Source of the DNA: Nitrososphaera sp.
GTDB taxonomy: Archaea; Thermoproteota; Nitrososphaeria; Nitrososphaerales; Nitrososphaeraceae
Direction: 5' to 3'
NCBI GenBank assembly: GCA_022545875.1
Contig: JAKEIF010000256.1
Location: 1 to 5,292, forward strand
Length of the DNA stretch: 5,292 nucleotides
The notes under the pieces were generated by a model, which was given only the letters and a program-made list of their open reading frames with translations, ran no database searches and was not told where the DNA came from. Both the position numbers and the translations under genes were made by a program. Shown piece by piece: positions 1 to 5,132 of this stretch; the stretch's first letter is position 1; each line of letters opens with the position of its first letter.

Positions 1-333
1 ATTCATTGCACCCATCCTGTCCTGCGATAGTTTTCTTCGAGTCTCATCGCTATGTCGCATCATTCTACCTTTGCAACGGACACAAATTGGTTCACCATTA
101 CGTTTGTACCAGACTTTCGTACCAGTTGCAGGATGTATGGTAGTAGTTCGTGACCTGCAGATAGAGCAGCTATAAGTCTCACTTCTCTTCTGAGTACGAT
201 CCAGATAGTTTCTCCTTCTCCTATGAATTCTTTCAACTGTTCTAATGAAGATCCCAAAGTAAAATATACCAAGGTCTCCTTCATCGACTTGATGCAGTTT
301 ATAGAAATGAAAATTGGTATGGAGGTTCGACAA
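1..333 (-). CDS. Zinc-ribbon / NUMOD3-like protein, partial (C-terminus beyond the left edge)
   Basis: This minus-strand frame is open from just below a stop at 340-342 to the window edge, giving 111 residues from a TTG at 331-333. It contains C56-x2-C59 and C84-x2-C87 around a segment reading GTKVWYKRNGEPICVRC, a treble-clef or zinc-ribbon layout. It then runs into HSDETRRKLSQDRMGAMN (residues 94-111), which resembles the NUMOD3 DNA-binding motif of homing endonucleases. A basic run, RIHRRRRNYLDR, lies at residues 35-46. Many short proteins of this build occur in soil thaumarchaeal genomes, and they are thought to bind DNA or derive from homing endonucleases. No ATG or GTG precedes the zinc ribbon in frame and no Shine-Dalgarno is visible. 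The gene may therefore start at TTG, or be a 5'-truncated or frameshifted remnant. An overlapping minus-strand frame (284-60) has an ATG but lacks the cysteine pattern. The zinc ribbon is well supported; the start and function are not. Confidence 0.5.
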   Translation of the reverse strand, partial: MSNLHTNFHFYKLHQVDEGDLGIFYFGIFIRTVERIHRRRRNYLDRTQKRSETYSCSICRSRTTTIHPATGTKVWYKRNGEPICVRCKGRMMRHSDETRRKLSQDRMGAMN

Positions 334-367
334 CGTTTTCTAGAAGTTCTTGTTTGTTAACACAACA

Positions 368-502
368 CTACCAATAAAAAGATTTATCCGAACACGTCAA
401 TTCAGCGCCGCAGTTACTGCAGCGCAAGTGACAGGCCTGCATTTTCTTCATATTGAATCCGCAGCGCGGGCATTCCACTTCGGTTTCCTGTCCAGATTCC
501 AC
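368..502 (-). CDS. Small zinc-ribbon protein, divergent from S6e
   Basis: From GTG at 500-502 this encodes 44 residues. Cysteines C11-P-R-C14 and C28-S-N-C31 form two CxxC knuckles of one zinc ribbon, with further cysteines at C24 and C37. The core reads CPRCGFNMKKMQACHLRC and the protein ends in CSDKSFYW before a TAG at 368-370. It resembles very small conserved zinc-ribbon proteins of Thaumarchaeota. No biochemical function is known to me; nucleic-acid or ribosome binding is a guess from the fold and the neighbours. The frame stays open to a TTG at 545-547, giving 59 residues with an extra CSQEC. The GTG is preferred because the TTAATTAA box at 551-558 could drive a leftward transcript starting near 527, about 25 nt before it. 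The TTG would sit almost against that box. The plus-strand frame across the same bases (350-601) has no recognisable motif. Confidence 0.68.
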   Translation of the reverse strand: MESGQETEVECPRCGFNMKKMQACHLRCSNCGAELTCSDKSFYW

Positions 503-550
503 TACCCTACATTCTTGGCTGCACTTTTTAACCGTTTCATCGTCCAAAGG

Positions 551-558
551 TTAATTAA
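551..558 (+). promoter_or_regulatory. TATA-like box of the S6e gene, palindromic, possibly bidirectional
   Basis: TTAATTAA is centred about 28 nt upstream of the TTG start of S6e, the distance expected for an archaeal TATA box driving a leaderless mRNA. No Shine-Dalgarno precedes that start. The box is a perfect palindrome, so TBP could also support transcription leftwards into the small zinc-ribbon gene. The direction would then depend on flanking BRE sequence. Confidence 0.5.
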
Positions 559-582
559 ACCAAAAATTAGCTTCAATTTTGC

Positions 583-984
583 TTGGCTCAGTTCAAACTA
601 GTCATTTCAGATCCGAAAGGCAAGACTATTTCGCAGGATCTAAAGGACAGAGCAGCTCAACCGCTGCTAGGTACAAGGATAGGCGGCGTTGTCGATTCTT
701 CCGTCATTGGCATTGCAGGGGGCAAGATCAAGATCACCGGTGGAAGCGACAAAGCAGGCACACCGATGCGCTCTGACGTCCATGGCGGAGTCAAGAAATA
801 TGTGCTGCTTTCCACAGGCGTGGGCAACAGGAGTGAGGCCAGGTTGAGAAAGCTGGTTCGAGGAAATATGGTTACAGAAGAGATCTACCAGTTGAACTGT
901 CTGCTGGTTGAAGGAACGCTGCCGGAAAAATCTGCAGAGGCTGCACCGGAAGCTGCGGCGGAACCTGAAAAGAAAAAGAAGTAG
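583..984 (+). CDS. rps6e: 30S ribosomal protein S6e
   Basis: Archaeal/eukaryotic-type ribosomal protein S6e, a component of the small ribosomal subunit with no bacterial counterpart. The 133 residues begin MAQFKLVISDPKGKTISQDL and contain the S6e family signature ITGGSDKAGTPM at residues 51-62, followed by HGGVKKYVLLSTGVG, which is typical of the family. Length fits archaeal S6e. The tail after about residue 115 is low-complexity, rich in Ala, Glu and Pro, and ends in a run of lysines. The start is TTG; it is chosen because the conserved N-terminus begins there and a TATA-like box sits about 28 nt upstream, implying a leaderless message. It is followed after 48 bp by aIF2 gamma. Confidence 0.96.
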   Translation: MAQFKLVISDPKGKTISQDLKDRAAQPLLGTRIGGVVDSSVIGIAGGKIKITGGSDKAGTPMRSDVHGGVKKYVLLSTGVGNRSEARLRKLVRGNMVTEEIYQLNCLLVEGTLPEKSAEAAPEAAAEPEKKKK

Positions 985-1004
985 CATCAGAATTTTCCCT
1001 TAGG

Positions 1005-1011
1005 TTAATAT
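1005..1011 (+). promoter_or_regulatory. TATA-like box upstream of aIF2 gamma
   Basis: TTAATAT lies in the 48-bp gap after S6e, centred 25 nt before the TTG at 1033 and 31 nt before the TTG at 1039. No Shine-Dalgarno precedes either TTG, so a short-leader or leaderless transcript starting here is likely, in addition to any read-through from S6e. Confidence 0.42.
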
Positions 1012-1032
1012 CTCTCTTGGAATTCACGTTAT

Positions 1033-2301
1033 TTGAATTTGCACTGGAAAGAGACGCTACCGGATTGGTACATTAAAGAATATGGTTACCAGCCTTGCGT
1101 CAACATTGGAACGTCAGGCCACGTAGACCACGGCAAGACCACTCTGGTTGAAGCGATAACTGGCGTATGGACTAGCGCCCACAGCGAAGAGCTGAGAAGA
1201 GGAATCACGATCAAGGTCGGCTATGCCGATGCCGCATTTTACAAGTGCCCCCAATGTCCTACGCCCGTAGGTTATAGTACTCAGCCGCAGTGTACCAACT
1301 GTGGAGGTAAGAGTGAGCTACTTCGCGTTGTAAGTTTTGTCGATTCTCCGGGACACGAAAGCCTGATGGCAAATATGCTGTCTGGAGCGGCGTTGATGGA
1401 TGGCGCCATCCTAGTCGTGGCCGCGAACGAAAAGGTGCCGCAGCCGCAGACAAGGGAGCACCTTCTTGCGCTTTCAGTCCTGGGCATACAACAGATTGTC
1501 CTTGTGCAAAACAAGGCCGACCTCACGGAATACCAGGAAGCGATCGATAACTATAACCAGATCAAAGATTTTGTCCGAGATAGCATCTCAGAGAAGGCGC
1601 CGATCATTCCGGTCTCTGCGCAGCACAAGTTGAATATGGATGCTCTAATCGAAGCAATAGAGAATAATATCAAGACCCCGCCTCGTGCAAAAAATGACGA
1701 TCCAATAATGCACGTGTTGCGATCTTTTGATGTAAACAAGCCCGGCGCGCCGATAAAGCAGGTCAAAGGAGGCATCATAGGCGGTGCGCTGACCCAAGGA
1801 GAATTCAACATTGACGACGAAATAGAAATACGCCCCGGGCTTGTCGATGACAAGAGGGGCAAGTATGAGCCGATAACTTCCCACATCACCACTCTCGGCA
1901 CCGGTGCAGGACTTGTGGATACGGTAAGGCCCGGCGGCCTTGTAGCAATCGGGACAAAGCTCGATCCTACCTTCACAAAGAGCGATTCGCTGATAGGAGC
2001 AGTTATTGGCAAGCCTGGCACGCTTCCAAAAGATGTCGAAGACGTCTCTGTTGAAACCCACCTCTTTGACACGGCAGTAGGGACTGCAGACATGGTCAAG
2101 GTCGAGCCGATCAAGGTCAAAGAGCCACTAAGGCTCAATATCGGCACCGCAGCAGCGGTGGGCACTGTAACTAGCGTGCGCGACGGCAAGATAGAGGTAA
2201 AACTAAAGAAACCTGTATGCCTTATGCCCAAGAGCAGGGTTGCTGTGAGCAGAAGGATTGCAGAAAGATGGCGGCTTATCGGATCAGGGATAGCCCTGTA
2301 G
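1033..2301 (+). CDS. eif2g: Translation initiation factor 2 subunit gamma (aIF2 gamma)
   Basis: GTPase core of the archaeal aIF2 heterotrimer, which delivers initiator Met-tRNA to the small ribosomal subunit. The 422 residues show every GTPase motif: P-loop GHVDHGKT (29-36), switch I around RRGITIKVGYADA (55-67), DSPGHE (104-109), NKAD (160-163) and SAQ (195-197). A zinc knuckle between switch I and DSPGHE carries C72-x2-C75 and C87-x2-C90, diagnostic of e/aIF2 gamma as opposed to EF-Tu or SelB. Two beta-barrel domains follow from about residue 215. Length is normal for the family. The start is one of two TTG codons, 1033 or 1039; the second gives the N-terminus MHWKETLPDWY, which I recall as the family form. 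The PIN-domain gene begins one base after the stop. The cytosolic partners aIF2 alpha and beta are not in this window. Confidence 0.97.
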   Translation: MNLHWKETLPDWYIKEYGYQPCVNIGTSGHVDHGKTTLVEAITGVWTSAHSEELRRGITIKVGYADAAFYKCPQCPTPVGYSTQPQCTNCGGKSELLRVVSFVDSPGHESLMANMLSGAALMDGAILVVAANEKVPQPQTREHLLALSVLGIQQIVLVQNKADLTEYQEAIDNYNQIKDFVRDSISEKAPIIPVSAQHKLNMDALIEAIENNIKTPPRAKNDDPIMHVLRSFDVNKPGAPIKQVKGGIIGGALTQGEFNIDDEIEIRPGLVDDKRGKYEPITSHITTLGTGAGLVDTVRPGGLVAIGTKLDPTFTKSDSLIGAVIGKPGTLPKDVEDVSVETHLFDTAVGTADMVKVEPIKVKEPLRLNIGTAAAVGTVTSVRDGKIEVKLKKPVCLMPKSRVAVSRRIAERWRLIGSGIAL

Positions 2302-2302
2302 C

Positions 2303-2704
2303 ATGCAGGTCCTCTGCGATACGAGTTTTCTGATGGTTTTGGTTTCAAAGCCCATCAAGCAGGTGCCAAAGATAGAAACGGAGTTTGGCAGGCTAGATTT
2401 TCTTGTTCCCGATATCGTGATCGGCGAGCTTGAGAAGCTAGAACAAAAAGCTGGACCAAAGAGGTCTACCCTTGCAAAGACTGCGATGGAGCTGACAAAG
2501 GCAAAATTCAGGCAAGTCAAGGTCAAAAAAGCTGCGCATGTTGACGATTCAATAGTAGAGTATGCGCTAAGGAACAAGTGTGCCGTGGCTACCATCGATA
2601 CCAACTTGCGCCGTCGCCTGATAGCAAGTGAGGTTTTGGTTCTTACACTTAGCCGCGACAGGCTAATTGTCGCGAATCCCAAAATCAAGCCTGAAAATCT
2701 TTAA
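2303..2704 (+). CDS. PIN-domain ribonuclease, Fcf1/VapC9-like
   Basis: A 133-residue single-domain PIN protein. Acidic residues expected to bind the catalytic metal are present: D6 in the N-terminal LCDTSFLM, E42 in the IVIGELEKLE segment, D81/D82 in HVDDSIVEYA and D99 in ATIDTNLRRRL. The whole matches the archaeal Fcf1/Utp24-like group, also annotated VapC9, whose eukaryotic relatives cleave pre-rRNA. It adjoins aIF2 gamma in other archaea too, and no antitoxin gene lies beside it. I therefore infer a role in rRNA or other RNA processing and think a toxin role unlikely. The ATG lies one base after the aIF2 gamma stop, so translation is probably coupled on a shared mRNA. Its own stop codon lies inside the TATA-like box of the next gene. 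The active site appears complete; the substrate is unknown. Confidence 0.9.
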   Translation: MQVLCDTSFLMVLVSKPIKQVPKIETEFGRLDFLVPDIVIGELEKLEQKAGPKRSTLAKTAMELTKAKFRQVKVKKAAHVDDSIVEYALRNKCAVATIDTNLRRRLIASEVLVLTLSRDRLIVANPKIKPENL

Positions 2705-2709
2705 ATAAA
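2700..2709 (+). promoter_or_regulatory. TATA-like box of the UPF0173 hydrolase gene
   Basis: TTTAAATAAA is centred 25 nt upstream of the ATG at 2729, with no Shine-Dalgarno between, so the mRNA is probably leaderless. The box contains the TAA stop of the upstream PIN gene (2702-2704). Confidence 0.6.
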
Positions 2710-2728
2710 TTTCTGCTTCCGTCATCTC

Positions 2729-3385
2729 ATGTTCGAACACAACGGCGTCAAGTTCCAGTGGCTTGGCCATGATGGTTTCCGAATAATTTCAGAGGGCAAA
2801 ACAATCTATGTTGACCCATACGCGCTGTCAAAAGCTCACCATGACAGGAGGGATGCAGATCTGGTGCTGATTTCCCACGATCACTTTGACCACATGAGCC
2901 CAGAGGACCTTTCCCATGTCGTTGGCAGCAAGACACAGATTGTTGCAGCCAAAGAGTGTGTTGGCAAGCTCAAGGATGTTGGCGCTGCCGAAGTTAGAGG
3001 GATTGCCCCCGGAGACAGCGTATCCGTCAAAGGCGTGCCTCTTGAGGCAACTGCAGCCTATAATTCAAACAAGACTTTCCACCCAAAGGCAGACCGCAAA
3101 GTTGGGTTCGTAATGACCCTCAATAACATGCGCATCTACCACACCGGCGATACCGACGATATCCCCGAGATGTCTAGCGTGCATCCCGACATTGCTTTTG
3201 TTCCGGTATCGGGAACGTATGTCATGACTGCGGAGGAAGCGGCGCGATGTGTAAATGAAAGAATAAAGCCAAAGCGGCTGGCCGTTCCAATGCATTACGG
3301 CTCGATTGTTGGAAGCGAAAAGGACGCCATGACCTTTAGCCAACGCGTGACGGCATGCCCTGTCAAGATAATGCCTCAAGAATAG
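2729..3385 (+). CDS. UPF0173 metal-dependent hydrolase (metallo-beta-lactamase fold)
   Basis: A 218-residue cytosolic metallo-beta-lactamase-fold protein of the UPF0173 / UlaG-like type. The metal-binding signature is intact: H50-x-H52-x-D54-H55 in ISHDHFDHMS, H138 and D141 in IYHTGDTD, and H188 in PMHYGS. H118 in KTFHPK is also typical of this group. The N-terminus VKFQWLGHDGFRI, followed by IYVDPY, is characteristic of UPF0173. Length is close to the family norm of about 220-230. The physiological substrate is not established for the family; UlaG is a lactonase, but no ascorbate-pathway gene is nearby. It has its own TATA-like box and no operon partner. Its last 23 bp overlap the 3' end of a convergent small gene. 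Family membership is firm and the function is open. Confidence 0.93.
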   Translation: MFEHNGVKFQWLGHDGFRIISEGKTIYVDPYALSKAHHDRRDADLVLISHDHFDHMSPEDLSHVVGSKTQIVAAKECVGKLKDVGAAEVRGIAPGDSVSVKGVPLEATAAYNSNKTFHPKADRKVGFVMTLNNMRIYHTGDTDDIPEMSSVHPDIAFVPVSGTYVMTAEEAARCVNERIKPKRLAVPMHYGSIVGSEKDAMTFSQRVTACPVKIMPQE

Positions 3386-3566
3386 GCGCCTGCTTTTCTC
3401 GGTCAACCCATCTCGCGTTCAAATAGTCATAGACGGCGGTCCTTGTTGCCCCCGCGCCATATTTTAGCAAATGTTTCTCATTTGTCTCTTGAAAGATGTT
3501 GACGAAAAAGAGGTCTAGCTCCTCCCAGGACATGTCCTTTACCCATACCGGCGCAGACTTCAGCAT
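3363..3566 (-). CDS. Small hypothetical protein convergent with the UPF0173 gene
   Basis: A 67-residue protein from ATG at 3564-3566 to TGA at 3363-3365. I do not recognise a family. It has an acidic, tryptophan-containing N-terminal half (MSWEELDLFFVNIFQETNEK at residues 12-31), then GAGATRTAVYDYLNARWVDR (37-56) and a short tail. The pattern suggests a compact soluble helical protein, with no membrane segment, signal peptide or cysteines. It fills the only sizeable gap on this part of the window, and its codon use resembles that of its neighbours, which favours a real gene. Its 3' end overlaps the UPF0173 3' end by 23 bp. No Shine-Dalgarno is visible. A weak AT-containing element, GACTTTAGG on the minus strand near 3588-3596, sits about 26 nt upstream, compatible with a leaderless mRNA. 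Confidence 0.6.
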   Translation of the reverse strand: MLKSAPVWVKDMSWEELDLFFVNIFQETNEKHLLKYGAGATRTAVYDYLNARWVDREKQAPILEALS

Positions 3567-3640
3567 ATAGAGACAAACAGTTCTTGCCTAAAGTCAGGAT
3601 AGCAGAAATCTACCGGACAGTTGATGCGAGAGTGTCAGAA

Positions 3641-3652
3641 TAAATAAATAAA
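3641..3652 (+). promoter_or_regulatory. TATA-like box of the sugar-nucleotide operon
   Basis: TAAATAAATAAA, three tandem TAAA units, lies 17-28 nt before the GTG at 3669 and up to 34 nt before the in-frame ATG at 3675. It is the only strong AT-rich element in the 102-bp gap and probably drives the cupin, epimerase and reductase genes together. Confidence 0.55.
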
Positions 3653-3668
3653 CAGAACAGTCTTTCAG

Positions 3669-4124
3669 GTGAATATGATAGAAGGGGTCAAAAACCTCCC
3701 GATAAACACGTATGTTGACGACAGGGGGTACTTGACACAGATTGTGCAGGAAACGGACGGCGTGATGCCTCCGGTCAAGAGAATTTACGTTACTGGCAAC
3801 TTTTCAAAGGGGATAATTCGCGGTTATCACAAGCACTCTAGAGAGTGGAAAGGATTCTTTGTTCCAAGTGGAGCGGCAAAATTTGTTCTCGTGGACGACA
3901 GAAAAGACAGCAGTTCGTACAAACAGATCGATACCCATGTCATGAGCCCTGCCAGCCCATCAATCCTAGTCATTCCCACCGGCGTGTACAATGGCTGGAT
4001 GTCACTTGCCGACAACACCATAGTGATGGGGATCTCTACCGACCCGTTTGACAAGAACAACCCTGACGATGAACGGATCCCGCCTGATACGTATGGCGAC
4101 GTGTGGACGGTGAAGGGAAGATAA
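3669..4124 (+). CDS. RmlC/FdtA-type cupin, sugar-nucleotide epimerase or isomerase
   Basis: A 151-residue single-domain cupin related to dTDP-4-dehydrorhamnose 3,5-epimerase (RmlC) and dTDP-ketosugar isomerases such as FdtA. The N-terminal DDRGYLTQIVQ (17-27) matches the 'D.RG.l.e' opening of RmlC. GIIRGYHKH (48-56) is the active-site segment with R51, H54 and H56. IPTGVYNGW (102-110) replaces the usual IPxGxAHGF, and a C-terminal DERIPPD (134-140) echoes the RmlC ending. The Tyr expected in the RmlC 'YK.T' motif appears to be Met120 in IVMGISTD, and the HGF histidine is Asn108. The protein is also shorter than typical RmlC (about 180). It may thus be a single-position epimerase or a ketoisomerase; HxH also occurs in FdtA. 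The start is GTG 3669 or ATG 3675. Its last 22 bp overlap the next gene, indicating an operon. Confidence 0.83.
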   Translation: MNMIEGVKNLPINTYVDDRGYLTQIVQETDGVMPPVKRIYVTGNFSKGIIRGYHKHSREWKGFFVPSGAAKFVLVDDRKDSSSYKQIDTHVMSPASPSILVIPTGVYNGWMSLADNTIVMGISTDPFDKNNPDDERIPPDTYGDVWTVKGR

Positions 4125-5113
4125 GAGTTCTGATCACCGGCGGCGGTGGCTATCTGGGGTCAATTTTCACCAGGAAGCTCTTGTCAAAGGGATACTCGGT
4201 CCGAGTTATTGATCCGCTGTGGTACGGCAGGGATCCAATAGAGAGCTGTGTAGGTCAAGAGAATTTCGAACTGATGCAGGAGGACATACGGGATCTTACG
4301 GCGGTAGTCAAGGCGCTCAAGGATGTTGACGCAGTTGTCCACCTTGCTTCAATTGTCGGGATGCCGGCGGCCAACCTCGATCCAAGGACAAGCACAGAAA
4401 TCAACTATCTCGCTACGCGAAATATTGCAGAGCTGTGTTCCCTCTACGGCATAGGGACGTTCCTTTTCGCATCTACGTGTTCGGTATATGGCGCGCAGCC
4501 TGGCAAGGTAATTACTGAAAAGTCGCCGGTCTCGCCTCTTGATGTCTATGCGGAGACAAAGTACAAGTCAGAGAAGGCCATCTACCAGGTATACGAAGCG
4601 CCCACAGTTGTCAGGTTCGGGACGCTCTTTGGCATGTCCCCAAGGATGAGGTTTGACCTTGCTATCAACCTCTTTATGGCAAAGGCATTGAGCAAGGAAA
4701 AGATCACGGTGTTTGGCGGCAGCCAGCACAGGCCCTTCCTGCACGTGGCAGATGCAGCAGATGCGTTGGCGTTTGTCCTTGAAAAGAATCTCGATGGAAT
4801 CTACAATGTTATCTCGGAGAACTTTACGATTATGGAGGCTGCAGAGCGCATAAGCAAGCTAACAGGTGCAGAGATCGAGGTATCAAACGCAATAGTTGAC
4901 AAGCGGGACTATGTAGTCTCGGCCGAAAAGATAGGGCAATTTGGATTCACAGCATCCCGGAATGTGGAGTATGCTGTGAAGGAGACGCAGGAGGCGTTTG
5001 AAGGAGGCAAGATAGGCGACTACAGGGAGCCAAAATACAGCAACTACGAATCGCTCTTCTCTTCAAAAGAAATCCAAGCAAAAGTCTATACGCAGGGTCC
5101 GATCTTCAAGTGA
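4103..5113 (+). CDS. NAD-dependent epimerase/dehydratase (extended SDR)
   Basis: A 336-residue extended short-chain dehydrogenase/reductase acting on a nucleotide-linked sugar. The Rossmann loop GGGGYLG (13-19) fits GxxGxxG, and D37 after the second strand (VRVID) favours NAD over NADP. DIRD (61-64) and HLAS (80-83) follow. STCSVYG (124-130) and Y149-AET-K153 supply the catalytic Ser/Thr and YxxxK residues. HRPFLHVADAADAL near residues 209-222 is the usual substrate-binding segment. Length is normal for the UDP-glucose epimerase / dTDP-glucose dehydratase group, but which reaction it performs cannot be read from these motifs. The GTG at 4103 lies 22 bp inside the upstream cupin gene; no later ATG, GTG or TTG precedes the Rossmann strand, so this start is likely. 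It probably works in the same sugar pathway as the cupin and the reductase downstream. Confidence 0.91.
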   Translation: MDGEGKIRVLITGGGGYLGSIFTRKLLSKGYSVRVIDPLWYGRDPIESCVGQENFELMQEDIRDLTAVVKALKDVDAVVHLASIVGMPAANLDPRTSTEINYLATRNIAELCSLYGIGTFLFASTCSVYGAQPGKVITEKSPVSPLDVYAETKYKSEKAIYQVYEAPTVVRFGTLFGMSPRMRFDLAINLFMAKALSKEKITVFGGSQHRPFLHVADAADALAFVLEKNLDGIYNVISENFTIMEAAERISKLTGAEIEVSNAIVDKRDYVVSAEKIGQFGFTASRNVEYAVKETQEAFEGGKIGDYREPKYSNYESLFSSKEIQAKVYTQGPIFK

Positions 5114-5120
5114 GGTTCCA

Positions 5121-5124
5121 GGAG
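5121..5124 (+). promoter_or_regulatory. Shine-Dalgarno of the downstream reductase gene
   Basis: GGAG lies 8 nt before the TTG at 5133, in the 19-bp gap after the epimerase stop. It supports that TTG as the start. It also fits an internal operon gene translated with a Shine-Dalgarno, unlike the apparently leaderless first genes in this window. Confidence 0.5.
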
Positions 5125-5132
5125 ACTAGTAA

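Noticed and set aside
60..284. ATG-initiated 74-codon open frame on the minus strand
   Set aside because: The overlapping minus frame, shifted relative to it, carries the CxxC/CxxC ribbon and NUMOD3-like tail, which is far stronger evidence of coding. The ATG frame shows no motif, although its N-terminal part could belong to a frameshifted gene.
339..346. TTCTAGAA palindrome near the start of the left-edge frame
   Set aside because: An 8-bp palindrome is expected by chance at this length, and no paired copy or spacing suggests an operator or attachment site.
350..601. 83-codon plus-strand open frame
   Set aside because: It lies over the minus-strand zinc-ribbon gene and runs into the S6e start. 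Its translation has no recognisable motif and looks like the complement of the cysteine-rich frame.
1551..2348. Long (265-codon) minus-strand open frame across aIF2 gamma
   Set aside because: It is the antisense shadow of a highly conserved gene. Its Ser/Thr/Pro-rich, low-information translation has no domain.
2284..2688. 134-codon minus-strand open frame opposite the PIN gene
   Set aside because: It covers almost exactly the PIN-domain gene in antisense and contains no family motif.
2303..2704. PIN protein as the toxin of a VapBC toxin-antitoxin pair
   Set aside because: No antitoxin-like gene is adjacent; it is joined to aIF2 gamma in a translation cluster and its sequence fits the Fcf1-like group.
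3567..3668. Possible RNA gene or terminator hairpin in the 102-bp intergenic gap
   Set aside because: No tRNA-like arms, strong inverted repeat or long T-run is visible. The AT-rich repeat is explained as a TATA-like box.
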